Shown piece by piece: positions 1 through 8,094 of a DNA stretch of 64,000 bases. This DNA is from a virus. Positions within the stretch are counted from its first letter, which is position 1. Each line of letters starts with the position of its first letter. The stretch spans positions 22,349 to 86,348 of the IMG/VR virus record IMGVR_UViG_3300047554_000447; one strand, written 5' to 3'. The notes under the pieces were generated by a model. The model was not told the DNA's origin, ran no database searches, and was given only the letters and a program-made list of their open reading frames with translations. The position numbers and the translations under genes are program-made.

Positions 1-1
1 A

Positions 2-1189
2 CTAGATCCAATGATCACATTTGGACTCAAACAAATTCCGGAGAAAACAAATGAAGATGGTACTGGGCTACCTTGGGATGGTTTTATTAGTGTTGTTAAG
101 CGTTTGGCTAATCGTGAACTCACCGGTAACGTTGCTCGGAGTGCCGTTGAGGCATTGATGAACACTGCCACTAAGGCAGAGTGGAATGGCTGGTATCGTC
201 GCATCCTTATTAAAGATCTTCGTTGCGGTGTTTCAGAAAAGACCGTTAACAAAGTCGTAGAAAAGAAAAATCCAAATTATGCAGTTCCTGTTTTTAGTTG
301 CCAGCTTGCTCATGATAGTGCTAATCATGAAGGCAAGGTCGGAGGGGAAAAACTTATTGAAGTCAAGCTCGATGGTGTTCGGGTTATTACTATTGTCTAT
401 CCAAATGGGCGTGTTGATCAATTTAGTCGCAATGGTAAAGAGTTGGTAAACTTTGAGACTATCAAAGAACAAATGTCCAAGACCGCAGGCCACTATAATG
501 TACCTATGGTCTTTGATGGCGAAGTAATGTCTAGCAGTTTCCAAGACTTAATGAAGCAGGTGCATCGCAAGAGTGATGTTAAGGCCGATGATGCTATTTT
601 GCATCTTTTTGATATCCTAACACTTGAAGACTTCGAAGCTGGCGTTGCTCATGTTCCCCAACTGTTAAGAAGTGAAACCCTAATCGGTTGGCACAATACC
701 AATAAGGCACTATTGCCTAACGTTGAAGTAGTAGCTCACGAAGTTGTTAATATCAGCGAACCTGAAGGTGCTGAAAGGTTTAAAGCTATCAATCAAATGG
801 CCATCGAAGGTGGCTATGAAGGCATTATGATTAAAGAAATTAATGCTCCGTACGAATGTAAAAGAACTGTTAATTGGCTTAAACTCAAACCGTTTATTGA
901 GGTAAGTCTTAATGTTGTTGCTGTAGAAGAAGGTACAGGCAAGAACGTTGGTCGGTTAGGTGCATTAGTTTGTGAGGGTGAAGATGACGGAAAAAGAATT
1001 CGTGTTAATGTGGGGTCTGGGTTTTCTGATGATTCCCGTAATGATTATTGGATTTCCCGTGATAAAGTGGTTGGGAAGATCGTTGAAGTCCGTGCCGATG
1101 CGATTACGCAAAATCAAGATGGAAGTTACTCTTTACGCTTTCCGCGCTTCTTACATTTTAGAGGGTTTGCCAATGGCGAGAAAATTTGA
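2..1189 (+). CDS. 30: ATP-dependent DNA ligase, T4 gp30-like (5' end outside window)
   Basis: Seals nicks in duplex DNA using ATP, for phage replication, repair and recombination. The adenylation motif with the nucleotide-binding lysine is seen as EVKLDGVR, followed by FDGEVM, EGIMIKE and the distal lysine motif WLKLKP, in the order expected for ATP ligases. Upstream of these, RELTGN and KDLRCGVS match the N-terminal region of T4 ligase. The reading frame is open back to the window edge with no stop before the first ATG at 11, and about 90 residues of the T4 protein are unaccounted for, so the true start is very probably outside the window. The C-terminal OB-type segment ends at 1189 and overlaps the next gene by 17 bases. 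Confidence 0.93.
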   Translation, partial: LDPMITFGLKQIPEKTNEDGTGLPWDGFISVVKRLANRELTGNVARSAVEALMNTATKAEWNGWYRRILIKDLRCGVSEKTVNKVVEKKNPNYAVPVFSCQLAHDSANHEGKVGGEKLIEVKLDGVRVITIVYPNGRVDQFSRNGKELVNFETIKEQMSKTAGHYNVPMVFDGEVMSSSFQDLMKQVHRKSDVKADDAILHLFDILTLEDFEAGVAHVPQLLRSETLIGWHNTNKALLPNVEVVAHEVVNISEPEGAERFKAINQMAIEGGYEGIMIKEINAPYECKRTVNWLKLKPFIEVSLNVVAVEEGTGKNVGRLGALVCEGEDDGKRIRVNVGSGFSDDSRNDYWISRDKVVGKIVEVRADAITQNQDGSYSLRFPRFLHFRGFANGEKI

Positions 1190-1421
1190 TATACGTCGGT
1201 CAATGCACAAAGACATGCTCTATGGTGCTTTGCTAGAGCTGAGTCAAAATGCTAGAGTTTGGCATGAAAGCTCTGTAAGTCCAGAGTACAGTCACTTGAC
1301 AGAGGATGGCAAGTCCGCTATCATACACGTCGTTGAAGAAATGTTTCGTGGATTGCAGACTATCCACAAACAAGAAGTCAAAGAAGAGGCTAAGAACCAA
1401 ATGATGGATGCATTAAAATGA
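1173..1421 (+). CDS. Small conserved-type phage protein, function unknown
   Basis: An 82-residue, mostly helical, charged protein that begins MARKFDIRR. The frame is open further upstream (to 972), but that part lies wholly inside the ligase gene; the ATG at 1173 gives the usual short overlap with the ligase stop and is the better start. No catalytic motif is recognised. Its stop overlaps the next start (ATGA at 1418-1421), so the two are probably translationally coupled. Confidence 0.75.
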   Translation: MARKFDIRRSMHKDMLYGALLELSQNARVWHESSVSPEYSHLTEDGKSAIIHVVEEMFRGLQTIHKQEVKEEAKNQMMDALK

Positions 1422-1606
1422 AAGTTAAAAAAGAAGAACTATGGCAAAGTCCAAATCAGACTGAGTTTTATGTAGACGATGTTAGAGATGTTGACGGCGA
1501 ACGCTGGATCTATTACACTAACACTTTTACAAAACAGACTTATAGCTGTTTGGAATTAGCATTTATTGAAAGATTTCAACCGATTTTAAACAGGAGTTAT
1601 CGATGA
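1418..1606 (+). CDS. Small phage protein, function unknown
   Basis: A 62-residue protein rich in aromatic and acidic residues. Its ATG overlaps the preceding stop, and its stop overlaps the following ATG at 1603. The sequence DVDGERWIYY followed by TFTKQTYSC suggests a compact beta-rich fold, but no family is recognised. Function is open. Confidence 0.7.
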   Translation: MKVKKEELWQSPNQTEFYVDDVRDVDGERWIYYTNTFTKQTYSCLELAFIERFQPILNRSYR

Positions 1607-1749
1607 ACTGTACCGGACAACCGTTGTCAAATACTACTGCTCAATATATTGAGTTTTGGAATCTATACTGTCAATATAACACAGCGTGGATTGAAGTGTA
1701 TTTAAATATGTATAAGTGGTGGATGCCACTAATGAATAAAGGAGAATAA
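1603..1749 (+). CDS. 48-residue aromatic-rich mini-protein
   Basis: A short frame from ATG 1603 to TAA 1747-1749, encoding a 48-residue peptide rich in Trp and Tyr (for example NMYKWWMPLMNKGE at the end). It has an AGGAG ribosome site at 1592-1596, overlaps the previous stop in the ATGA manner, and its last codons contain the AAAGGAG ribosome site of the next gene. This fits a real small gene filling an otherwise unexplained gap of about 145 bases. No family is recognised; an amphipathic membrane-associated peptide is possible. Confidence 0.6.
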   Translation: MNCTGQPLSNTTAQYIEFWNLYCQYNTAWIEVYLNMYKWWMPLMNKGE

Positions 1750-1750
1750 A

Positions 1751-2422
1751 ATGTACGCAGTAACCTATAGGTCAGCTACAGAAATTAATTCAGCTATGGG
1801 CCGAGTCTACGGCCACATGGGTCTAGCTGTTCTAACTAGCATGATTATCAGCTATCTCGTTGGTACTAATGCTTCACTTTTAGAATTTTTCTTTACTGGT
1901 GCTATGAAATGGATTGTAATTTTTGCGCCGTTGATTGCGATTCTAGGTGTTAGTGTTGCTATGGAAAAGATGAGTAAGCCTGCCTTACAAATTTTTTTAC
2001 ACGGGTTTGCCGCGCTGATGGGTTTGAGCTTCGCTACAATCTTTGCTGTTTACAACATGGGTAGTATCGTAAGCGCATTTATGAGTGCCGCAGTATTGTT
2101 TGGTGTCATGAGCTTCTACGGATATTTTACTAAAAAGAATCTAGATAGCATCGGGCAATTCATGTTCATTGGATTGATTGCTATTATCATTGCTAGTATT
2201 ATTAACATCTTTATCGGTAGTACTGTATTCCAAATGGTTATTAGTGCTATTGCTGTTATTGTGTTCCTTGGCTTAACTGCCTATGACACACAAAAAATTC
2301 GAGAAATTGTCAGTTACGACAATGACGGTAAAGCTGAGGTAATGGGTGCGTTAACACTTTATCTCGATTTTATCAACTTGTTCTTAAGTCTATTACAACT
2401 GTTTGGCGGAAAGAAAGACTGA
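1751..2422 (+). CDS. Bax inhibitor-1 (BI-1/YccA) family membrane protein
   Basis: A 223-residue polytopic inner-membrane protein with about seven hydrophobic segments and the family hallmark TAYDTQKIREI near the C-terminus, where the conserved acidic residues of BI-1 proteins lie. Family members include bacterial YccA, which binds the membrane protease FtsH and restrains it, and BsYetJ-type pH-sensitive calcium leak proteins. A strong AAAGGAG lies at 1738-1744. In a phage this could protect host or phage membrane proteins from FtsH, or alter ion flux. Membership of the family is well supported; the role is inference. Confidence 0.88.
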   Translation: MYAVTYRSATEINSAMGRVYGHMGLAVLTSMIISYLVGTNASLLEFFFTGAMKWIVIFAPLIAILGVSVAMEKMSKPALQIFLHGFAALMGLSFATIFAVYNMGSIVSAFMSAAVLFGVMSFYGYFTKKNLDSIGQFMFIGLIAIIIASIINIFIGSTVFQMVISAIAVIVFLGLTAYDTQKIREIVSYDNDGKAEVMGALTLYLDFINLFLSLLQLFGGKKD

Positions 2423-2423
2423 A

Positions 2424-3257
2424 ATGCGTAATCACTATTGGACCTGCTCTAAGTTTGCTGACTGGCTTCGTGGCACCACTAAGGGCGGAGCCAAGACTAG
2501 TGAAGGCTGGGACGAATGGGAAGCTCGTGCCAAGGCCGCATATCCCATTCGTTGGTGGCTAGCCGAAGAAGGCTTAGACTACCTACAGCGAATCGTTTAC
2601 TTTATTCCGGACACATTATACAGTGCAAAATACTATATTAATAACCGCTGGGTTACTCGTACTCATGCTCTTACTGCTCATCCTCGGGATATCAAGCCTG
2701 GTACTTGGTCAGATGTTGGGCACCGTTTTCTCCCATGTCTTTTCAATGAGCTTCAAGATTTTGTAGAAGTTGAACTAGCATGGTGGCACATTGCCTGGGC
2801 AGATCCTGCCGAAAAGGCAAAGTATAACGCACCATTCTGGGCCACTGGTTGGTTCCGTTGGCGTACTTGGCGTTGCCCACAAGCAGGTCTTGATAATCTC
2901 AAGTGGCAAAGCGAGCTTCGTCATACTGTTGACGACGGCTGGGAAGAAGGCGATCCAAATGTTGGCACACCTACTCCGCAGGCCGAAAGAGCCCTAGAAA
3001 TACTAGCACTTTACAAGTGGTGGACTGAAGTTTATCGTAATCGTCCAGATCCTCACGATGCTAGCGGGTGGAGTGAATACTGCGAACGCAAACGCGAGGA
3101 AGGCGGTAGTTTTATCGGAGAAGCCAAAGATCCAGAACTTCGTGCGTTCGGTGAGGCGGCTCTGAAGAAAACGCACGAAATTGAACAAGCATATGAAGCA
3201 GAAGACGAAGCTATGTTAATTCGTCTTATCAAAGTGAGACATGCACTTTGGACATAA
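2424..3257 (+). CDS. Trp-rich conserved-type phage protein, function unknown
   Basis: A 277-residue soluble protein strikingly rich in tryptophan and charged residues (WRWRTWRCP, YKWWTEVYR). The frame is open to a TTG at 2403, but the ATG at 2424 directly follows the BI-1 stop and gives MRNHYWTCSKF, so it is preferred. The upstream purine stretch is a weak ribosome site and translation is probably coupled. No catalytic motif is recognised. It ends just before a late-type promoter at 3253. Confidence 0.8.
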   Translation: MRNHYWTCSKFADWLRGTTKGGAKTSEGWDEWEARAKAAYPIRWWLAEEGLDYLQRIVYFIPDTLYSAKYYINNRWVTRTHALTAHPRDIKPGTWSDVGHRFLPCLFNELQDFVEVELAWWHIAWADPAEKAKYNAPFWATGWFRWRTWRCPQAGLDNLKWQSELRHTVDDGWEEGDPNVGTPTPQAERALEILALYKWWTEVYRNRPDPHDASGWSEYCERKREEGGSFIGEAKDPELRAFGEAALKKTHEIEQAYEAEDEAMLIRLIKVRHALWT

Positions 3258-3260
3258 ATA
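3253..3260 (+). promoter_or_regulatory. Late-type promoter (CATAAATA)
   Basis: CATAAATA matches the T4 late element TATAAATA and the NATAAATA form known from marine T4-like phages. It overlaps the stop of the preceding gene and lies 22 bases before the next ATG, with the strong ribosome site AAAGGAGG at 3268-3275 between them. Confidence 0.6.
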
Positions 3261-3282
3261 TTTTTGAAAGGAGGTTGTTACT

Positions 3283-3528
3283 ATGAAACAACTATTAATC
3301 GCAGTAGGTCTAGCAGTAGCATTTGCAGGTACCGCAGTAGCCAAGGAAGAAACTAAAGATGTTAAAGCCAATGGCAAGACAGTAGAAGTTAGGGTTCCAA
3401 AAAGCTCTAAGATTGATTGCAAAGTCGAGGCTAACAAAGCTAAGACAGAGTGCAAGAAACCTACTAAGGAAATGCCTAAGGTTGAAAAACCAAAAGCTGA
3501 AGCACCAAAAGACGCACCTAAGAAGTAA
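3283..3528 (+). CDS. Small exported Lys/Pro-rich protein
   Basis: An 81-residue protein with a classic signal peptide (MKQLLIAVGL then AVAFAGTAVA, cleavage expected after Ala20). The mature part has two cysteines (DCKVEA, TECKKP) that could form a disulfide, and a Lys/Pro/Glu-rich tail ending KDAPKK. It has the best Shine-Dalgarno in this region and its own late-type promoter and terminator, so it is likely a highly expressed monocistronic gene. A periplasmic role during late infection is plausible; no family is recognised. Confidence 0.75.
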   Translation: MKQLLIAVGLAVAFAGTAVAKEETKDVKANGKTVEVRVPKSSKIDCKVEANKAKTECKKPTKEMPKVEKPKAEAPKDAPKK

Positions 3529-3534
3529 ATAAGG

Positions 3535-3575
3535 CCCGCTCCTCTATGACTTAGTCACACGAGCGGGTTTTCTTT
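3535..3575 (+). terminator. Rho-independent terminator
   Basis: CCCGCTC (3535-3541) pairs with GAGCGGG (3561-3567) and is followed by TTTTCTTTT. The loop holds a second small hairpin, TGAC-TTA-GTCA. It closes the small exported protein gene. Confidence 0.88.
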
Positions 3576-3597
3576 TGGCCACAAGATAATTAACTAT

Positions 3598-4353
3598 ATG
3601 TATTTTGATAACTGTAAGAGGCTTGTTGTATTCGGCGATTCGTTAACCTACGGTCACGGTCTTCCAGATGCCGATAATTTAAAATTTGAAAAGCCAAGCA
3701 GTTTGTCTTGGGCTAACACAGTGGCTATGAATTACGGCCTTGAATTATATAATAAGGCGATACCCGGAAGTGGTAATGATTCAATGTTTCGAGCCTTTAA
3801 CGAATATTTAATTGGTATATTTGCCAACGATCACCATAATGCTACTCGTAGATTTTCAGCAGTCTACAAGCCTGGCGATGCTGTAATCATTGGTTTAAGC
3901 AATCTATGGCGCACTGAAGTTTATGATTTTAGACATCAACGATACGAAAGAATACTAGTCAACAGCGAATATTTTTATGATCCTGATCTAGAAAAATCTG
4001 TTAGGTACATTATGGCCGCTGAAAGCGAGGATAGTCTAATTTCAAAGATGCTACAACAGATACACAATATAGTTTCAATGTGTAGACATTATAATATACC
4101 GGTGTTGTTATTCCATGCTCTGCCACCAATCGATCATAAAACTAACAGCGACATTATCAATCAAACATATATCCCACCATCGTGCCAATCAATGTTAAAA
4201 CGTACAAATTGTCGAGAGTGGCTCACTGAAGTTATGCACAACGAAATATCTTTAAAGTTAGGTAGAGATCATTTTTTACCCTGCGGACACCCTAGTGCAT
4301 CCGGTCAAGACTTCTGGGGTAAAAGATTAATCAATTATATTGAGGATTTATGA
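3598..4353 (+). CDS. SGNH/GDSL-type hydrolase
   Basis: A 251-residue esterase-like protein. The nucleophile block is VVFGDSLTYGHG (Ser15), GSGNDS is a plausible Gly/Asn oxyanion block, and GHPSASGQDFWG near the C-terminus supplies the His. SGNH enzymes add or remove acyl groups on glycans or lipids. It starts a three-gene unit with a glycosyltransferase-like protein (4-base overlap) and a UDP-sugar dehydrogenase, so modification of a surface glycan is likely. No clear Shine-Dalgarno precedes the ATG; GATAAT sits 7 bases upstream, hinting at a short or absent leader. Confidence 0.8.
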   Translation: MYFDNCKRLVVFGDSLTYGHGLPDADNLKFEKPSSLSWANTVAMNYGLELYNKAIPGSGNDSMFRAFNEYLIGIFANDHHNATRRFSAVYKPGDAVIIGLSNLWRTEVYDFRHQRYERILVNSEYFYDPDLEKSVRYIMAAESEDSLISKMLQQIHNIVSMCRHYNIPVLLFHALPPIDHKTNSDIINQTYIPPSCQSMLKRTNCREWLTEVMHNEISLKLGRDHFLPCGHPSASGQDFWGKRLINYIEDL

Positions 4354-5549
4354 AAGTAAAAATATTTGTAGAAGAAGGCGATCGAGTTCCGTATGTGAAC
4401 GGATTTAAAAAAGAAATCGCTGAAAAAATTATCATACCTCAGTATTATCCCGAAGGATTTTTTGGTCTATACGGCCCTCCATTCTTTAGAACATACGAAC
4501 CTGTAAATGCTATTCCCGAAGATAAATTCTATTATCCAATAATTGTTAGTTTATGGTTGATCATTGATAATATTGAGCACCTCGAAATACCAACTGAAAT
4601 TATTTCTTGTATTAAATCTCAACAGGCAAAGATATTATTAGTAAATCCATTTGAGGGTTGGGAGTGGAGTTACTGGGAATCTCTAGTAGAGAAAATCGCA
4701 GATAAATTTAATTTATCATCAGACGATTTTGTCTGCCTAACAGGCAATCACTCTCCTCTAACTAATTTAAAATCTATCGTGTTTAATTTTTGGGAGTTTG
4801 GTTATCAATATAATCTCTTAGAAGAACATAGATTAAAATTTATCGAATCAGTTAAGAATCTAGACGCTAAACCTTATAAGTTTATCTGTCTAAATCGCAG
4901 GCCTCATTTTCACAGACTGGCTCTAGTACAGATGTTGTTTGATATCAAAGATCAAGGAATCCTAACCTGTGCAAAACAAGGAGCAATCGCACCCGAATAT
5001 TTTACTATGCATCTTAATAGATTGCAAAAATACGACGAAGGAATACATGATCGATTCGTTAAAAATATACTTCCAGTATTGCCGTTGACCGTCGACGACG
5101 GCATTGATGTTGAGATAGAAAATCCTGCACTGGATACTAAGTATGATAAATTTTTCGATAGTTATATTCATATAGTAACAGAAACATTTTTTGAACAACT
5201 CAATAATAGAATGTTTTTCAGTGAAAAGGCTTTTAAGCCGATGGCTATGTTACAGCCATTTGTGTTTGTTGGTCAACGTCACTCATTAAAAACTCTCAGA
5301 GACTTAGGATACAAAACATTTCAACCATATATAGATGAAAGCTACGATGAAATCGTCGATGACCACGACCGTATGCAGGCTGTGGTAAAAGAGATAAAAA
5401 GATTAACGGCTCTTGAACATGATCAGCTATGGGTACTAATACAGCGTATTCGCCCTATTATTGAACATAATTTTCTGCACATTTATACTAGAGCTGATAT
5501 TATCAAAGAACAATTAAAATCTGAATTAATTAAAGGATTAGAAAAATGA
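4350..5549 (+). CDS. Glycosyltransferase-like protein (putative)
   Basis: A 399-residue protein without signal peptide. The segments FICLNRRPHFHRL and, later, FFSEKAFKPMAMLQPFVFVG followed by LRDLGYKTF resemble the C-terminal half of GT-B enzymes of the fucosyltransferase type, where a Glu/Lys pair contacts the sugar nucleotide. The N-terminal half is not recognised. It is coupled to the SGNH gene before and the sugar-nucleotide dehydrogenase after it by 4-base overlaps, which supports a glycan role. The exact donor and acceptor are unknown. Confidence 0.6.
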   Translation: MKVKIFVEEGDRVPYVNGFKKEIAEKIIIPQYYPEGFFGLYGPPFFRTYEPVNAIPEDKFYYPIIVSLWLIIDNIEHLEIPTEIISCIKSQQAKILLVNPFEGWEWSYWESLVEKIADKFNLSSDDFVCLTGNHSPLTNLKSIVFNFWEFGYQYNLLEEHRLKFIESVKNLDAKPYKFICLNRRPHFHRLALVQMLFDIKDQGILTCAKQGAIAPEYFTMHLNRLQKYDEGIHDRFVKNILPVLPLTVDDGIDVEIENPALDTKYDKFFDSYIHIVTETFFEQLNNRMFFSEKAFKPMAMLQPFVFVGQRHSLKTLRDLGYKTFQPYIDESYDEIVDDHDRMQAVVKEIKRLTALEHDQLWVLIQRIRPIIEHNFLHIYTRADIIKEQLKSELIKGLEK

Positions 5550-6775
5550 AAATTGCGATGATTGGTTGCGGCAAATTAGGTTTACCCTGCGCCGAAGTGA
5601 TGAGTCAACACTACGACGTAGTTGGCTACGATGTTGTTAAGGACCCGACTGCACAAATACCTTTACTGGATTCCATTAAGGAAGCAGTCACTGGAAAAGA
5701 TTTAATTTTCGTTGCAGTTCCCACGCCTCATGACCCAGAATACGGCGGTAGTAAACCTATCGCTGAAATGCCTTCTAAAGATTTTGACTACACTATAGTT
5801 AAGCAGGTATTATCCGATATCAATCAATATGTAAACAAGAATCAGTTAGTGGTACTAATTTCTACAGTGCTTCCGGGAACAGTAAGAGAACATCTCGCAC
5901 CGAGGATCACTAATGCTAGATTTATCTATAATCCTTATTTGATTGCTATGGGATCGGTTAAATGGGACATGGTCAACCCAGAATGTCTAATCGTTGGTAC
6001 AGAAGACGGCTCACGCACTGGTGACGCAGGACTATTGATTGATTTTTACAAGCCGATCATGGAAAATGATCCTCAGATTAATGTAGGCACATGGGACGAA
6101 GCAGAAGCTATTAAGATCTTTTATAACACATTTATTTCAGCTAAGATTGGTTTGGTTAACATGATCCAAGATGTTGCTGAAAAGAATGGTAACATTAATG
6201 TAGACGTAGTAACTGATGCACTCAAGGCCGCAACACAAAGGATTACCGGGCCTCGTTATCTAACTGCTGGTATGGGAGATGGTGGTGCTTGTCATCCTCG
6301 AGACAACATCGCTTTAAGGTATCTAGCAGAAAGATTAGATCTAGGCTACGACTTATTCCATGCAATTATGCACAGCCGAGACATGCAGGCTAAGAACATG
6401 GCTTTAAAATTAGTCAACTTGGCTAAAGAACATAAGCTACCTGTGGTCATACACGGTCGTGCTTATAAGCCCTATGTTCCATATACCATCGGATCTTACT
6501 CAGAATTAGTTGCTCATTTCGTTATGGATGAGGGTGTAGAACTACAGTATGCAGATCCAGAAACTGGAGACTTTGTCCAGAATGGTTTGGCGGCTGTTAT
6601 TCTTTTAGCCCATAACCCAACCGTAACCTATTTTGGTACTGGTGTTGCTGTAAAACCACATGATTTCTATTTTGAGCCCGGAATTGGTTCTGTATTTTTG
6701 GACCCGTGGCGCATGACGCCGGATATTACTGGAATGACTGTTATCCATTACGGAAATACCCGAGTCCAAAAGTGA
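5546..6775 (+). CDS. UDP-glucose/UDP-ManNAc dehydrogenase family protein
   Basis: Oxidises the C6 hydroxyl of a nucleotide sugar to the uronic acid with two NAD+. An N-terminal Rossmann fold carries GCGKLG (residues 7-12); VAVPTPHDP and STVLPGTV are family blocks. The catalytic cysteine is in GGACHPRDN, corresponding to the usual GGSCFPKD, and the middle helical domain has KIFYNTFISAKIGLVN. At 409 residues it is of normal length. It is the last gene of the glycan unit; a perfect sigma70 promoter starts right after its stop. Confidence 0.85.
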   Translation: MKIAMIGCGKLGLPCAEVMSQHYDVVGYDVVKDPTAQIPLLDSIKEAVTGKDLIFVAVPTPHDPEYGGSKPIAEMPSKDFDYTIVKQVLSDINQYVNKNQLVVLISTVLPGTVREHLAPRITNARFIYNPYLIAMGSVKWDMVNPECLIVGTEDGSRTGDAGLLIDFYKPIMENDPQINVGTWDEAEAIKIFYNTFISAKIGLVNMIQDVAEKNGNINVDVVTDALKAATQRITGPRYLTAGMGDGGACHPRDNIALRYLAERLDLGYDLFHAIMHSRDMQAKNMALKLVNLAKEHKLPVVIHGRAYKPYVPYTIGSYSELVAHFVMDEGVELQYADPETGDFVQNGLAAVILLAHNPTVTYFGTGVAVKPHDFYFEPGIGSVFLDPWRMTPDITGMTVIHYGNTRVQK

Positions 6776-6804
6776 TTGACACAAATATCAAATGGTCGTA
6801 TAAT
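6776..6804 (+). promoter_or_regulatory. Consensus sigma70 promoter
   Basis: TTGACA (6776-6781), a 17-base spacer and TATAAT (6799-6804): a perfect consensus promoter. It begins immediately after the preceding stop and drives the gene at 6839. Such a promoter would be read by unmodified host RNA polymerase early in infection. Confidence 0.9.
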
Positions 6805-6838
6805 ATAGATATTGTTAATAACAACGGAGCAATCAAAA

Positions 6839-8041
6839 ATGGCTAAAGCCGCAACCAAAACTCGTGTTACTAAAAAGCAAGTTCAAGCCCACCGTACTCG
6901 TGCCGTAAAAGACACTAGTCCGAATTGGGAGGGTTGCGAATCATGGGATGGCGATAAGTTTCACAAGTATTTTCGTCATGCTATGGACTACCATCGTCTT
7001 GAGAGCGAAATTAAAACCTACAAACCTATCGTAGTTAAATGGATGGAAAGCCAAGGTTGCGCTAAAGCAGACATCGCCGCTATCAAGAAAGTTAAAGATA
7101 ATCGCATCAGCACTACTATGGGAGCTGTTGCTCACTGTCTTACTCGCGGTATGACCCCTCAACGTGCAGATTTTAATAACGGACGTGATACTGCTGAATG
7201 GTTACGTGCAGAAATTGTCAAGGTTATCGCCGACGGTAAAGACGACATTGACCCGGAAGTTGCGGCCGCTGAAAAAGAAGCGTCAAAGGCCAATGTCTAT
7301 GTTCCAACTATTCAAGAACGTGTTCGCGAAGCCGCTTCACGAATGACTGAGGAGATTGAAGACGCTCTCGAGAGCTTTAACGCAGATGCAGAAAACTTTG
7401 ATCCTAAAGCGTTCAAACTGCTAAACCTTCTCAAAGGTAAAGGTGTAAAGGCCGCACATGCTCGTATTATTAAAGACTTCTACTCTAGAGATTTAGACGA
7501 GCTTCTTGAGTTAGCTAGTGGCAAAGCAGATGAGCAACTTCGTGAAGGTTACAGTCACCGTAGTCGCAAACAGATTAAGAACTTGATAGTGTTCTATCAA
7601 GAAATCCATGCGGCCTGTGACATGCTCATGCAAGAAGCAAAGGTTAACAAAAAGCCGCGAGCTCGCAAGACAGTTCCAGCTGAAAAGATCGTAGGTAAGC
7701 TCAAGTACATGAAAACCAACGAGCCTCTCAAGTTAGTCTCTATCAATCCTACAGATATTTTGGGTGCTAAAGAATTGTGGATTTACAATACTAAGACTCG
7801 TAAACTGGGCAAATATGTAGCTTCAGAATTTAACGATCTTGGCGTTAAAGGTACTTCAATTACCGGGTTTGATGAGAATGCCAGCATACAAAAGACTCTG
7901 CGTAAGCCTGAAGAAAAGCTCAAAGAGTTTAAAGCGGCTGGCAAGGTCGCATTACGCAAGTTCTTAGAGGATATCAACGCTGTTGATACCAAAATGAACG
8001 GCCGCATTAACGAAGAAACTATCCTTTTAAAAGTAGCGTAA
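6839..8041 (+). CDS. Conserved-type phage protein, early expressed, function unknown
   Basis: A 400-residue basic protein. The frame is open to a TTG at 6812, but that lies near the expected transcription start; the ATG at 6839, 10 bases after CGGAG, is the better start. The N-terminus is Lys/Arg-rich (MAKAATKTRVTKKQVQAHR), the middle is helical and acidic, and a C-terminal domain (LVSINPTDILGAKELWIYNTKTRKLGKY) looks beta-rich. The perfect sigma70 promoter predicts strong early expression, and the basic N-terminus suggests nucleic-acid contact. No family function is recognised. Confidence 0.82.
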   Translation: MAKAATKTRVTKKQVQAHRTRAVKDTSPNWEGCESWDGDKFHKYFRHAMDYHRLESEIKTYKPIVVKWMESQGCAKADIAAIKKVKDNRISTTMGAVAHCLTRGMTPQRADFNNGRDTAEWLRAEIVKVIADGKDDIDPEVAAAEKEASKANVYVPTIQERVREAASRMTEEIEDALESFNADAENFDPKAFKLLNLLKGKGVKAAHARIIKDFYSRDLDELLELASGKADEQLREGYSHRSRKQIKNLIVFYQEIHAACDMLMQEAKVNKKPRARKTVPAEKIVGKLKYMKTNEPLKLVSINPTDILGAKELWIYNTKTRKLGKYVASEFNDLGVKGTSITGFDENASIQKTLRKPEEKLKEFKAAGKVALRKFLEDINAVDTKMNGRINEETILLKVA

Positions 8042-8049
8042 GGTTCGGT

Positions 8050-8094
8050 AGGGCCATAAGATAAATACTCGAAAGAGAGTATTCTTATGGCCCT
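8050..8094 (+). promoter_or_regulatory. Late-type promoter inside a start-codon-sequestering hairpin
   Basis: AGGGCCATAAG (8050-8060) plus AATACTC (8064-8070) pair with GAGTATT plus CTTATGGCCCT (8077-8094), an 18-bp stem with a 3-base bulge (ATA) and loop GAAAGA. The ATG at 8087 lies in the right arm. GATAAATA (8060-8067), a late-type promoter, lies in the left arm, so RNA started there lacks most of the left arm and cannot form the stem. Confidence 0.75.

Noticed and set aside
972-1172. N-terminal extension of the small gene ending at 1421, with a hydrophobic stretch
   Set aside because: It lies wholly inside the ligase gene in another frame, and the ATG at 1173 gives a normal short overlap; the hydrophobic run is a shadow of the ligase codons.
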